Shown: piece by piece, positions 44,743-53,934 of the stretch
Numbering within the stretch: position 1 is the stretch's first letter
Layout: every line of letters starts with the position of its first letter
Source of the DNA: Candidatus Melainabacteria bacterium
Lineage (GTDB): Bacteria > Cyanobacteriota > Vampirovibrionia > Obscuribacterales > Obscuribacteraceae
Reading direction: 5' to 3'
Assembly (NCBI GenBank): GCA_017307165.1
Contig: JAFKGK010000003.1
Location: 62,001 to 126,000 of the forward strand
Length of the DNA stretch: 64,000 bases
Notes under the pieces: generated by a model
Database searches by the model: none
What the model was told of the DNA's origin: nothing
What the model saw: only the letters and a program-made list of their open reading frames with translations
Program-made: the position numbers and the translations under genes

Positions 44743-47625
44743 ATGCAATCTCTGTCGCGTCTACGTTTAGTCGGCCTTGTGGCGTGCAGCATCAGCATCG
44801 GGTCTGCAGGCAGTGGAGCCCTGGCTGCCGATGGTGAGCCAGCCCGAGCAGGCATCAGCCAGACAGTAACCCAGATCGTGACAAAAACAGCATCGACTCT
44901 TGGCAACGCTAATATTGACGACGTGGATGCACGTATAGCAGGCATAGACCGCCGCTTGCGCGACGCAAGATCTGCTGGCCGTCTGACGCAGACCCAGTAC
45001 GAGAGGTTTAACGGAGAGCTCAAGCGTATCATTGGTCAGGAGGCCATATTTAGAGCCAATGATGGCCAATTGAGTTTGTGGGAGTCTTTGCGATTGTCTT
45101 TCGATCTCGATCGTCTGATAAAAGACTCTGAAGCAAGCATGACCGACCGACAATCTGGATATATGGATGTACCAGCGCGTCAGGCTGAGTTGCAAAAGCG
45201 TCTGGCCGAGGCCTACAGTCTCGGTCGCTTGACCAGGCAAGAGCACGACGAGATCGATTATCAATTGCAGGGCATCGACAATCGCATCGCAAGCTCCAAG
45301 GCGCAAAATAAAACTCTCACCATTGCCGACACCATCCGCTACATGCTGGAGCTCGATGCTTTGTCCAAGCGCCTTACGCGTACTGTTCACGATCGTCAGG
45401 TTTCTCTCACATCTATCGATGAGAAAAAGAGCGAGTTAGAGGCGCGAATTGCGGAAGGGGTAAAGGACGGCAAGATAGATCCCGAAGAAGAGAAATCATT
45501 GCGTGCTGAGTATAGCCGGATTGTCTCTGTAGAGGCTTTGCTGCGCAAGCTCGATCGACCCCTGACTGCCGAAGAGCAATTGAGCCTGGCGTTAAGCCTG
45601 GAAAAATTGAGTGGGCAAATCGAGGCCGATATGCAGGATAAGGCATCCGTTTTGACTCTCGAAGCCATCGAGACCAGGCGCACTGATGCCGACAAATTGC
45701 TGGCAAAGTCTTTGAGCGATGGCCTGGTGACAGTCACCGAGGCTCAGGTCTACAGGACCGATCTCGAGGACATAGAGAGTCGTGAGCGTACTGCCAAAAA
45801 TGCAGCCAAGGCCGCTGCCACCGCTGGCGCTGTTTTTGAATTGGACCCAGTGACGGCACAAAATCTCCTCATCGAGATCGAGCGGGTGCGTGGCAGCATC
45901 GAACGTGCGGGCTATAACAAAAAGCCTATCTGGCCGGGCATCGATGGTTCTATTGCCGAGATAGACAAAAAATTGGCCGAGGCGCGCTCTGCTTCACGTC
46001 TTGAAGAGTCTGTCGCTGTCTCGATCAAGGCTGAGCTAGATAATGTGGTCAATCGTAAAAATGAGTACATGGCCTCGCAAGGCCTGTCATCTTCGGAGGC
46101 TTTGAGTCTGGCGTCGATGCTGGAACAGCTCAATCTCAAATTGGCGCGCTCGGTCGAGGACAGGCAGATCGCCTATATACCCGATGTGCCGCGCCGCAAA
46201 AAAGAAGTCAGCGCTCGTCTGGGCGAAGGCATTTTTATGGGTGGATTATCCATCGATGAGGCACAGAGCCTGATCGCCGAGTATGAGCGTATTAATGCGC
46301 GTCAGGCCTCGTTTACTGCTGACGGAGCCCTTGATGAGAGAGAAAAGCTGACGCTGGCACTGGATCTCGAAAAACTGGCGACACGCATCGAGCGTGAGAT
46401 CCGAGATAATCCTTATGAAAACAAGTCGCTCGCTCAGCAGCGCAAGGATATCGATCAAGCCATCGCCACTGGTGTCTTGAACGGTACCATTTCCAATCAA
46501 GAGATGACGGCATTAAAGGCAGAAGCAAGTCGTATCGATGGTTTCCATCAGACTGCGGCTCAAGATGGTGCCATCGATGCCTACGAGGCATTTCAAATTG
46601 CTCAGTCCATTGCAAAACTCAATCGTGATGTGCAATTGGCGATCAAAAACAGTGATACTGCGCTCCCGGATATTGCCAAACGTGAGGCAGAGTTGTATCA
46701 ACGCATTACCGAAGGCGTGATGCAGGGTCGTTTGGGTGCAAAAGAAGCTGACGATCTCAAACGTGATTTTTATCGAGTGATGGATAACGAGGCCAAGTAC
46801 AGGTCCTCTGGCGGTCTGTCCTTTGGCGAGCAAGCGGCCTTGGCTATCGAGCTCGAAAAACTGGCAAACTCGATCGAATCATCTATGAAAGAGACCAATG
46901 CTGTCCTGCCGGATGTAGATACTCGTCAGGCCGAACTCGATAAAAAGCTAGCCAATGCTCTTGCAGGTGGCCTTGTCAGTACGACACAAGTAAGTGAAAT
47001 CACGAGAGAACTGGATCGGATCGCTCGAGAAGAGGTCAATTATCGCTTTTCTGGTAACGGGCTAAGCTATGCCGAATCATCGAGCCTGATGGCCGAATTG
47101 GAGCGGGTGGACAACAGGATCAATACCATGCTGGCTGGCCGCAAGGTGCAATGGAGCGGTATCGACAATCGTCTGCTAGAAGCTCGTGAGGAGATCGAAG
47201 AGGGTGTCGCAGCCAGAAGATTGTCGGCCGCGCAGGCGAGTGAGCTCAAAGCCGAATTGGATCGTATAGCTCAAGCGAAGCTTGCTTTTGAGGCTTCCGG
47301 TGGTGGCTTGACTGTGGCCGAGACCTCTTCTCTAGTGCGTGATCTGGAGCGATTTAATGTCAATCTCAATGCGAGACTGGGCAAGATATCGCAAAAGATC
47401 GCCTGGACAGACATCGATGCAAGACAGGCACGTGTAGAGGCCAAGCTCAACCAGAGCAAGATGCCTGTGGCGACTGCCAATCGTGTTAAAAGGGAGCTAA
47501 AGGACTTGGCCATCAAAAAGGCCTTGTATCGTGCCAGTGGCAATGCTTTCTCGTACAAAGAGCTGACTTCGCTGGCTCAGACCCTCGATCGACTGGATGG
47601 CATGGTGGGGATCAAGGTGCAATAG
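44743..47625 (+). CDS. Large secreted helical repeat protein (11 units of about 82 residues)
   Basis: 960 residues from the ATG at 44743, chosen because GGAGGG is 5 nt upstream and a signal peptide (core VGLVACSISIGSAG, cleavage near ALAAD) starts there. The rest is eleven degenerate units, each opening with a motif like [I/V]DxRxAELxxxLAEG, then GRLTxxExxxLKxELDRI, a YRxSGGxLSxxE turn and LxxELEKLxxxIxxxM. Each unit has two helix-turn-helix halves with a GxLxxxE turn, faintly like degenerate EF-hands but without a full calcium loop. Probably an elongated envelope or extracellular structural protein. No family recognised. A 42-bp tandem repeat begins at its stop codon. Confidence 0.8.
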   Translation: MQSLSRLRLVGLVACSISIGSAGSGALAADGEPARAGISQTVTQIVTKTASTLGNANIDDVDARIAGIDRRLRDARSAGRLTQTQYERFNGELKRIIGQEAIFRANDGQLSLWESLRLSFDLDRLIKDSEASMTDRQSGYMDVPARQAELQKRLAEAYSLGRLTRQEHDEIDYQLQGIDNRIASSKAQNKTLTIADTIRYMLELDALSKRLTRTVHDRQVSLTSIDEKKSELEARIAEGVKDGKIDPEEEKSLRAEYSRIVSVEALLRKLDRPLTAEEQLSLALSLEKLSGQIEADMQDKASVLTLEAIETRRTDADKLLAKSLSDGLVTVTEAQVYRTDLEDIESRERTAKNAAKAAATAGAVFELDPVTAQNLLIEIERVRGSIERAGYNKKPIWPGIDGSIAEIDKKLAEARSASRLEESVAVSIKAELDNVVNRKNEYMASQGLSSSEALSLASMLEQLNLKLARSVEDRQIAYIPDVPRRKKEVSARLGEGIFMGGLSIDEAQSLIAEYERINARQASFTADGALDEREKLTLALDLEKLATRIEREIRDNPYENKSLAQQRKDIDQAIATGVLNGTISNQEMTALKAEASRIDGFHQTAAQDGAIDAYEAFQIAQSIAKLNRDVQLAIKNSDTALPDIAKREAELYQRITEGVMQGRLGAKEADDLKRDFYRVMDNEAKYRSSGGLSFGEQAALAIELEKLANSIESSMKETNAVLPDVDTRQAELDKKLANALAGGLVSTTQVSEITRELDRIAREEVNYRFSGNGLSYAESSSLMAELERVDNRINTMLAGRKVQWSGIDNRLLEAREEIEEGVAARRLSAAQASELKAELDRIAQAKLAFEASGGGLTVAETSSLVRDLERFNVNLNARLGKISQKIAWTDIDARQARVEAKLNQSKMPVATANRVKRELKDLAIKKALYRASGNAFSYKELTSLAQTLDRLDGMVGIKVQ

Positions 47626-47626
47626 G

Positions 47627-47772
47627 GCTAAAGCATCAGAGAGGTCAGGAAGGTCAAACGCGAATAGAGCTAAAGCATCAGAGAGGTCAGGAAGGTCAAA
47701 CGCGAATAGAGCTAAAACATCAGAGAGGTCAGGAAGGTCAAACGCGAATAGGGCTAAAGCATCAGAGAGGTC
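47627..47772 (+). repeat. 42-bp tandem repeat, 3.5 copies before the IS
   Basis: Units start at 47627, 47669, 47711 and 47753 with GCTAAAGCATCAGAGAGGTC and are nearly identical (one G-to-A change in unit 3). Unit 4 is cut after 20 bp by the IS256 element and resumes at 49110. Each full unit contains the 20-nt 5' arm of hairpin A4. The array starts 2 bp after the repeat-protein stop codon. Confidence 0.95.
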
Positions 47773-49101
47773 GGGACTGTAAAATAGTTTGTGTCAAAGC
47801 AAGGCCAGCGGCCGATAACTAGAAAGGTGCCGCTAACATGACTATGCAAAACAAAAAACGTGACTTACTCGACGAGCTAATTCGAGAGCATCTCGCGGAA
47901 GGCAAAAATCCCAAGGAGCTTTTGGAGGAGGGCGGGCTTTTAAAACAGCTCACCAAACAACTCGTTCAAAAATGCCTTGAAGCTGAGATGGACACACATC
48001 TTGGATACGAAAAGAACGAACGAGCCGGCAAAGGTTCAGAGAATCGCCGAAATGGTTACAGCAAGAAGACTTTGAAGTCCGAGCAAGGTGAGATCAATCT
48101 GGGCATTCCTAGGGATCGAGCCGGAGAGTTTGAACCTCAGATTGTTTCGAAGCATCAGACCCGTCTTGCGGGCCTGGACAGCAAAGTCATCGCTTTGTAT
48201 GCCAGAGGAATGACTGTTAGGGATATTCAAGCTCAGCTCGAAGAAATGTATGGTGTAGAAATTTCACCAGGCTTGATTTCAAATGTCACCAATAGTGTCA
48301 TGGAAGACGTTAAGGCCTGGCAAAATCGCCCACTTGATGCGGTTTACCCAATCGTGTGGTTTGACGCCTTGCAAGTCAAAATTCGGCATGAGCAGAGAGT
48401 GGTGAACAAGGCCATCTATCTTGCTCTAGCTGTCACGACTGAAGGCAAGAAGGAGATTTTGGGCATTTGGATCTCTCCAAATGAAGGTGCAAAGTTCTGG
48501 CTATCTGTCTTTACGGAGCTCAAGAATCGCGGTTTACAGGATATTTTGATCGCTTGTGTTGATGGTCTGATTGGGCTTGATGAGGCTCTTTTGGCAGCAT
48601 TTCCGCATGTGATGATTCAGACCTGTATCGTGCACATGGTGCGCAACTCGACCAAATACGTGTCATACAAGGAGCGCAAAATCCTCTGTGCAGACTTGAA
48701 AACGATCTATCAAGCTCCAGACGAAAAGCAAGCTCTGCAGGCCCTCGATCAGTTCACGAAGAAGTGGGATACGAAATACCCTATGATCGCGAAATCGTGG
48801 AAAAAGAATTGGGACAAAATCATCCCGATGTTCCTTTTCCCTGATGAGATCAGGCGTTCAATCTACACGACCAATGCAATTGAGTCTGTAAATATGACCT
48901 TGCGCAAAGCGAGTCGCAATCATCGAATCTTTCCAGATGACGAATCGGCCATCAAAGTGATGTATCTGGCAGCCCAGAACATCTCGAAGAAGTGGACAAT
49001 GCCCATTCGTAACTGGGGAGTCGCATTTAATTGGTTCGCGATTGAATTTAAAGGAAGGCTACCGCTGGTTTGAGGTTTGACACAAAATTATTGACAGACT
49101 C
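47773..49101 (+). mobile_element. IS256-family insertion sequence, complete
   Basis: 1329 bp. The left end starts GGGACTGTAAAATAG and continues TTTGTGTCAAAGC; the right end inverted reads GAGTCTGTCAATAATTT and continues TGTGTCAAACC, about 20 matches over 26 bp. GAGAGGTC is duplicated on both sides (47765-47772 and 49102-49109), the 8-bp target duplication expected for this family. Removing the element and one copy restores repeat unit 4 and hairpin A4 exactly, so the insertion is recent. Confidence 0.95.
47838..49073 (+). CDS. IS256-family transposase (DDE, Transposase_mut)
   Basis: 411 residues, full family length, with AAAGGTG 8 nt ahead of the ATG. An N-terminal DNA-binding region (to about 110) includes NRRNGYSKKTLKSEQG. 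The catalytic triad is intact: Asp in WFDALQVKIR, Asp in CVDGLIGLDEA, and Glu in YTTNAIESVNMTLRK; the QTCIVHMVRNS segment is also typical. There are no internal stops, so the element may still be active. Confidence 0.97.
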   Translation: MTMQNKKRDLLDELIREHLAEGKNPKELLEEGGLLKQLTKQLVQKCLEAEMDTHLGYEKNERAGKGSENRRNGYSKKTLKSEQGEINLGIPRDRAGEFEPQIVSKHQTRLAGLDSKVIALYARGMTVRDIQAQLEEMYGVEISPGLISNVTNSVMEDVKAWQNRPLDAVYPIVWFDALQVKIRHEQRVVNKAIYLALAVTTEGKKEILGIWISPNEGAKFWLSVFTELKNRGLQDILIACVDGLIGLDEALLAAFPHVMIQTCIVHMVRNSTKYVSYKERKILCADLKTIYQAPDEKQALQALDQFTKKWDTKYPMIAKSWKKNWDKIIPMFLFPDEIRRSIYTTNAIESVNMTLRKASRNHRIFPDDESAIKVMYLAAQNISKKWTMPIRNWGVAFNWFAIEFKGRLPLV

Positions 49102-49104
49102 GAG

Positions 49105-49177
49105 AGGTCAGGAAGGTCAAACGCTCCGGCCGCTGGTGCTGCGCAAGGCGGCCTCCGCATTTAACCATTCCTGACCT
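49105..49177 (-). repeat. Family A hairpin element, copy A4
   Basis: 73-nt palindrome. Arm 49105-49124 pairs with 49157-49177 with one bulge; the two mispairs become G-U when read on the minus strand, the orientation in which the core (49125-49156) matches A2. The 5' arm is the same sequence as in the upstream 42-bp tandem repeats, and its first 5 bases are part of the IS target duplication. It lies at the 3' end of rsgA. Confidence 0.92.
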
Positions 49178-49261
49178 CAGTGCATTTTTTGTTATCTTTA
49201 GATGCGTTTTGATATTGACTCTTGATACTTTTGATTTTTTAGGCACTGTATGTGGTGCCGA

Positions 49262-50446
49262 TCATTCAAATGTGTCTTCGGCATCTTCTTCTTCTTCTTC
49301 TTCTTCTTCTTCTTCTTTTTCTGGTATATCTTCTGGTCTCAGCTTTTGCTTTTGCGTATTGCGCGCACTTGCTCTGTGCTTGCTGCTAAGGCGCGGCGTT
49401 GACTTGTTGCTTGATTCGATTTTGCGCGAGACGGTCTTTTGCTGCTCCTGGGCTTCTTGCGACTCGGCCAGCATAACGCAGTAGCTTTGGTATCGAGCAA
49501 TGAAATTGCGATCTTCTTCACTTATATTTCGGGGCTCTTCATCTGCCTCTGACTCCGGACTGCCCTCCTCCGGCTCTGCCACGATCCCCTCTATTTTCTC
49601 CAAAATCGCACAGCCTGCCTCCACCGAATGCAGGCAATTGGCAAATCGGCACTTTTGCGCCAAATCCAGAAACTCAGGAAACTGAAAGGCCAACTCCGGG
49701 GGATTGGGGTGGCCAAACTCGTAGAGATTGAACCCCGGGGTATCCGCGATCCACGTCAGGGCGCCATCTCGATCAGGCACCTGGTATAGCTCAGAAGCTG
49801 TCGTGGTGTGGCGGCCTACGCCAAAATCGTTTTCCATGCGGCCGACCCGGATATCTATCCCCGGCATGAGCACATTGAGTAGGCTGGACTTGCCAACGCC
49901 CGACGGGCCCGCAAAGACAGACGTTTTGCCCGATATTGCCGCGCGGAGATTATCAAGCCCCTCCAAAGTCTTAGCAGAAACAAATATAACGAAGTATCCA
50001 AGAGGTTCATAAATCTTTCTTAAACGATCGAGCTCCTCTGGAGGCACCAAATCGCACTTGTTGAAACATAGCAAAGGCCTGATGGAGTCTAGCGCTAGGC
50101 TAAAGAAAACCAGGTAGCGATCGGTCCATAACTGGTCAAATTCGGGTTGCTTGACTGCCTGTACAATAACAACCTGGTCAACATTGGCCAGAGTAGGCCG
50201 GGCGATCATTGTCCTGCGGGGCATGAGTGCGGTGATAACAGCCGCATTTTCGACCGGATCGATCTCGTCCAGCTCGACCTCCTCGCCTGTATAAATAGCT
50301 TTACGCTCTTTCTTCAGGCGGCCGCGAGCCTGACACAATAGGATCTGGCCGGTAGGAAACCTCTCGGATTGCACATGCACCAAATAACCACCTGCATGGC
50401 TTCTGATGACTATTCCTTTTTCTGGGCGTGATACCGAGTCAGGCAA
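49262..50446 (-). CDS. rsgA: RsgA ribosome-maturation GTPase
   Basis: 394 residues from the TTG at 50446 (GGAGGT 4 nt upstream); the longer frame to 50575 overlaps typA and is Cys/Gly-rich non-family sequence. OB-fold N terminus, then the circularly permuted GTPase: NKCD (129-132), SAK, P-loop GPSGVGKS (180-187), HTTT and DTPG (235-238). The zinc site C266, C271, H273, C279 follows the RsgA spacing. The last 70 residues are an unusual acidic/basic tail ending in ten Glu encoded by a TTC-type trinucleotide repeat. RsgA acts in late 30S subunit assembly. Confidence 0.94.
   Translation of the reverse strand: MPDSVSRPEKGIVIRSHAGGYLVHVQSERFPTGQILLCQARGRLKKERKAIYTGEEVELDEIDPVENAAVITALMPRRTMIARPTLANVDQVVIVQAVKQPEFDQLWTDRYLVFFSLALDSIRPLLCFNKCDLVPPEELDRLRKIYEPLGYFVIFVSAKTLEGLDNLRAAISGKTSVFAGPSGVGKSSLLNVLMPGIDIRVGRMENDFGVGRHTTTASELYQVPDRDGALTWIADTPGFNLYEFGHPNPPELAFQFPEFLDLAQKCRFANCLHSVEAGCAILEKIEGIVAEPEEGSPESEADEEPRNISEEDRNFIARYQSYCVMLAESQEAQEQQKTVSRKIESSNKSTPRLSSKHRASARNTQKQKLRPEDIPEKEEEEEEEEEEDAEDTFE
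49284..49317 (-). repeat. Trinucleotide (GAA on coding strand) microsatellite in rsgA
   Basis: About ten consecutive GAA/GAG codons, read as TCT/TTC units on the plus strand, encode the poly-Glu tail of RsgA. Changes in repeat number would keep the frame. Confidence 0.9.
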
Positions 50447-50530
50447 AGAGACCTCCAAAAGAGCGTAAATATCGATCGATATTTTAGCCAAAATCACAGC
50501 CAATACCAAACCTAAACAAGGCAAACAACA

Positions 50531-52402
50531 ATGAGCACGGCCACCATGACCACACCGGCAACCACCACCACACAAGCAGGCAGCACTATGACCGCCGAAA
50601 CAGGCGTACTAACTCATATCCGTAACATCGCCATCATCGCTCACGTCGACCACGGCAAGACCACTCTCGTCGACGGCTTTTTGAGACAGACCGGTGTTTT
50701 TCGCGAAAACCAAGAGCTCGTCGATTGCGTCATGGACTCCAATGCCCTCGAAAGAGAGCGCGGTATCACCATTTTGGCCAAAAACACTGCTGTCTATTAT
50801 AAAGATCACCTGATCAATATCGTCGATACCCCTGGACACGCTGACTTTGGTGGCGAAGTCGAACGTATCCTCGGCATGGTCGATGGCTGCTGTCTCGTGG
50901 TGGACTGTGGCGAAGGCCCCATGCCCCAGACCAGATTTGTTCTGCGCAAAGCGCTCGAGCGCGGCCTTTGCCCCGTCGTCGTCATCAACAAGATCGACCG
51001 TCCCAATATCGATCCCCAGTTGGCTGTGGACAAGGTATTCGACCTCTTTGTCGAGCTCGGTGCTAACGAAAAGCAGCTCGATTTTCCCTATCTTTTTGCC
51101 TCTGGCGTCCGCGGCCTCGCCATCCCCGAGCCCGTCAAAGACGAATCGGAATACGAAGGCAAGGACCTCACCCCTCTGCTCGACTTGATCCTCAAGCATT
51201 GCCCTGCGCCCATTGGCTCTGTCGATGCCCCATTGCAGATGCAAGTCTCGATCCTCGACTACTCCGACTACCTCGGCCGTATCGGCGTCGGCCGCATTTA
51301 TAACGGTACCGTCAAAAATGGCGAGCAAGTCGCCATGATCAAAGAGGACGGAACGGTCGTCAAAGGCAAGATCACCAAACTCTTTACCTTCCATGGCCTT
51401 AAAAAGGTCGAGGTAGAAAAAGCCAAGGCTGGTGAGATCGTCGCGATTGCAGGATTTGCCAATGCCAATGTTGGTGACACCATCACTCAGGCCGATATTA
51501 CCGAAGCCCTGCCCCGCATCCTTGTCGATGAACCGACCATGAAAATGGCCTTTCTCGTCAACGACTCTCCCTTTGCTGGCCAAGAAGGCAAGTTTGTCAC
51601 ATCGCGTCAAATCAGATCGCGCCTCTTTCATGAGCTCGAGACCAATGTCTCCCTGCGTGTAGAAGAGACCCAAAACACCGATACATTTATCGTGTCGGGC
51701 CGCGGAGAGTTGCACCTTGGCATTTTGATCGAGACCATGCGTCGCGAGGGCTATGAGTTTCAAGTCTCCAGACCAGAAGTAATCCTCAAGGAGATCGACG
51801 GTCAACAAATGGAGCCATTTGAAAGATTGTTCATCGACGTGCCGGACGATTTTACCGGCTCGGTAATGAACGAGCTCGGACCCCGTAAGGCCGAATTGCA
51901 AAACATGAATGTAGAAGGCAGCCAGGCCTTGCTCGAGTTTATCGTGCCCACCCGGGGCTTGATCGGCTTCCGCAGCGAGTTTCTCCGTATGACCAAGGGT
52001 AATGGTGTCATGAACCATGCCTTTATCGAATACCGCCCGTGGTGCGGTGATATCGCCAAGCAACGCAATGGCGTACTCATTGCCTGGGAAGATGGCCCCG
52101 CAACTGCCTATGCCATCCAGGGCGCTGAAGATCGCGGCGTGTTTTTTATCACTCCAACCACCAAGGTATACCGTGGGATGGTCGTGGGCGAGCACAATCG
52201 CAACCAGGATCTCGACATCAATGTCTGCAAGACCAAAAAGCTCACCAATATGCGCTCCGCCTCCGGCGATGTGCTGGTGACCTTGCAGGCTCCTCGCGAA
52301 ATGAACCTCGAGAAATGCCTCGAGTACATCCAGGACGATGAGCTAGTCGAAGTGACTCCGCAGTCGGTGCGTATGAGAAAGCGGGAATTGTCTCGCAAAT
52401 AA
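50531..52402 (+). CDS. typA: TypA/BipA translational GTPase
   Basis: 623 residues, normal for the family plus a Thr-rich start of about 25 residues. GTPase motifs: [35 protein letters not shown] and NKIDRP. Domain order is G domain, EF-Tu domain 2-like, EF-G III and V-like domains and the TypA-specific C terminus ([23 protein letters not shown]). It is a ribosome-binding GTPase needed for stress and low-temperature growth and 50S assembly. Divergent from rsgA with 84 bp between starts. Confidence 0.97.
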   Translation: MSTATMTTPATTTTQAGSTMTAETGVLTHIRNIAIIAHVDHGKTTLVDGFLRQTGVFRENQELVDCVMDSNALERERGITILAKNTAVYYKDHLINIVDTPGHADFGGEVERILGMVDGCCLVVDCGEGPMPQTRFVLRKALERGLCPVVVINKIDRPNIDPQLAVDKVFDLFVELGANEKQLDFPYLFASGVRGLAIPEPVKDESEYEGKDLTPLLDLILKHCPAPIGSVDAPLQMQVSILDYSDYLGRIGVGRIYNGTVKNGEQVAMIKEDGTVVKGKITKLFTFHGLKKVEVEKAKAGEIVAIAGFANANVGDTITQADITEALPRILVDEPTMKMAFLVNDSPFAGQEGKFVTSRQIRSRLFHELETNVSLRVEETQNTDTFIVSGRGELHLGILIETMRREGYEFQVSRPEVILKEIDGQQMEPFERLFIDVPDDFTGSVMNELGPRKAELQNMNVEGSQALLEFIVPTRGLIGFRSEFLRMTKGNGVMNHAFIEYRPWCGDIAKQRNGVLIAWEDGPATAYAIQGAEDRGVFFITPTTKVYRGMVVGEHNRNQDLDINVCKTKKLTNMRSASGDVLVTLQAPREMNLEKCLEYIQDDELVEVTPQSVRMRKRELSRK

Positions 52403-52455
52403 TTGTTGCGTCATCGTACTTTGGGATTAGTGCCTGGCTACAGATGATACAAATT

Positions 52456-52490
52456 GTCGGCCCCCTGTTAAAAAGGTGGGCCGACTATTT
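52456..52490 (+). terminator. Terminator of typA
   Basis: GTCGGCCC (52456-52463) pairs with GGGCCGAC (52478-52485) around a 14-nt loop and is followed by TATTTAATAT. It begins 53 bp after the typA stop. Confidence 0.75.
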
Positions 52491-52528
52491 AATATGCCAT
52501 TGATTACAAATATGTATTTTCGGTGATA

Positions 52529-52592
52529 AGCAGATGGGGTAAATTATGAGCCGCGCATTCTATGAGCGCGGCGGTCATTTGCCTCATCTGCT
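52529..52592 (+). repeat. Family B hairpin element, copy B2
   Basis: 64-nt palindrome. Arm 52529-52549 pairs with 52574-52592 using two G-U pairs and a small bulge. Inner stem GCCGCGC/GCGCGGC, loop ATTCTATGA as in B1. It lies between the convergent typA (beyond its terminator) and the GT87-like gene, 7 bp from the latter's stop. Confidence 0.9.
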
Positions 52593-52599
52593 ACCATCC

Positions 52600-53934
52600 T
52601 TAATCCCGATGATTAGGACCTTCTGCATATTCGCATTCAAAGCACGCCACCACAATCACCAACAAGGCCAGGGCGTACACAAAAAACGGCTGCACCAGCA
52701 TAAATTGAAATAAAAACATCAAGACAAAAAAGGGCCAGGACAAGAGCGGTAACCACCAGCACAATCTGTTGGCTCTGGCAATCAGCCTCCTTGCTGTTTC
52801 AGTCTGCAGGATCTGGTTATGATGCAACCAGTAACAAATCACCGCAGGCAGTGCCAGTAGCACATAGTCCTGTTTATGCGTATGTGGACTGGCTATCAAT
52901 GCCCCGATCAAAGTAATGCATATTGCCAGTGCCACCAGAGGATGTTGGGCGTCTTTCATTTCGATTTTTCTCAGCCGCCACCACACCCAGCCGGTGTAAG
53001 CCAGCATGCAAGCGAAGGCGCCAATCGTCATTGCTCCGACAACCTTCATATAGACTGCTGCATCTTTCATTATCATTCTGGTCAGCAAGATTGCCTGCCC
53101 ACGTACATTTTGCATCTCTTCTTGCGAGACGCCTATTGCCGGTGCATTGAGCTCATGGTTAAAGAGTGCATTAGGAAATGCCACCACATTGTGCCACCCT
53201 AGGGTCAGGCAAGCGCCAATGCTCAACAAGGCTCCTGCTGCGCAAATGCCAATTGCAAAGGGCAGTTTGCTGCGTAAGAGCCCTGTGAGCCCTGCTGTGG
53301 GCAGGTATTGCAATTTGATCAATGTATAAAATGCAGAGGCACCACTGGCGATACCCGGTCGGATCATCAGAGAAAAGTAAAAAGAGGCCATGAGAAAAAG
53401 AGCGGATTGGCCCAGGCGTAAAGTCTGCCAGAAAGGGAAAGAAGAAAATATCAGGATTGCTGCACACCAATATTGAGTGCGTGTTTTTAAATAGGGTGCC
53501 AGGCAAAAGTGAAATGTGGCAAAAGCACAAAGCAAGCTCGCCAGAGTAAAGAGCCAGAAGGCACCATCGATCGACAAAAATCCAAGAGGCGATTGCAAGG
53601 TAAAAAAGTATGGAGGATATTGCAGGTACATAGGAGCCTGGGGCATCACATCCATAAAGCTGCGCATGGTTTCGTGCTGTACCATTGCATCGTAGATATT
53701 GATGTGTTGTGCTGCTTGCTCAAGGCACTTTTTGCCAAGCACCGCGGCTTGGTAATAAAGAGCAAAGTCGCTAACATATGGTTGGCCATCACGTACAAAG
53801 CCAAACAACTCGCCTTTGCGCCAGATCTTTACGATCTCCGCATAGGCCATCAACCCCCAGATCGACATCGTCGACAGATAGGCAAATCGCCCGAGACGCT
53901 GTATTTTAGCGTGGGCCATTTCACCGCCAGCCAT
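52600..53934 (-). CDS. GT87-like (DUF2029) polytopic membrane glycosyltransferase
   Basis: 444 residues with about ten membrane helices. The first outer loop holds the DUF2029 pattern: DFALYYQAAVLGKK, then NIYDAMV and a QYPPYFFTLQSPLG motif, with an Asp that would be catalytic in GT87 polyprenyl-phosphate-dependent mannosyltransferases. The ATG immediately follows the TAG stop of the dehydrogenase gene (no gap), so it is the distal gene of a glpD, dehydrogenase, glycosyltransferase unit. The sugar and acceptor are unknown. Confidence 0.8.
   Translation of the reverse strand: MAGGEMAHAKIQRLGRFAYLSTMSIWGLMAYAEIVKIWRKGELFGFVRDGQPYVSDFALYYQAAVLGKKCLEQAAQHINIYDAMVQHETMRSFMDVMPQAPMYLQYPPYFFTLQSPLGFLSIDGAFWLFTLASLLCAFATFHFCLAPYLKTRTQYWCAAILIFSSFPFWQTLRLGQSALFLMASFYFSLMIRPGIASGASAFYTLIKLQYLPTAGLTGLLRSKLPFAIGICAAGALLSIGACLTLGWHNVVAFPNALFNHELNAPAIGVSQEEMQNVRGQAILLTRMIMKDAAVYMKVVGAMTIGAFACMLAYTGWVWWRLRKIEMKDAQHPLVALAICITLIGALIASPHTHKQDYVLLALPAVICYWLHHNQILQTETARRLIARANRLCWWLPLLSWPFFVLMFLFQFMLVQPFFVYALALLVIVVACFECEYAEGPNHRD

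Noticed and set aside
47597..47782. 61-codon plus frame through the 42-bp repeats, giving a 14-residue protein repeat
   Set aside because: The repeat is a multiple of three, so any frame stays open; no ribosome site, it begins inside the upstream gene and ends in the IS end.
8016..49177. Hairpins as a CRISPR array or integron attC sites
   Set aside because: Copies are kilobases apart with no regular spacers or cas genes; no integrase or cassette structure and the attC core triplets are not seen.
50447..50575. N-terminal extension of RsgA in a longer frame
   Set aside because: It overlaps typA, is rich in Cys/Gly/His from antisense of a Thr-rich coding region, and a TTG with GGAGGT explains the start.
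50609..52195. 528-codon minus frame opposite typA
   Set aside because: It is the antisense shadow of a highly conserved gene with strong codon bias.
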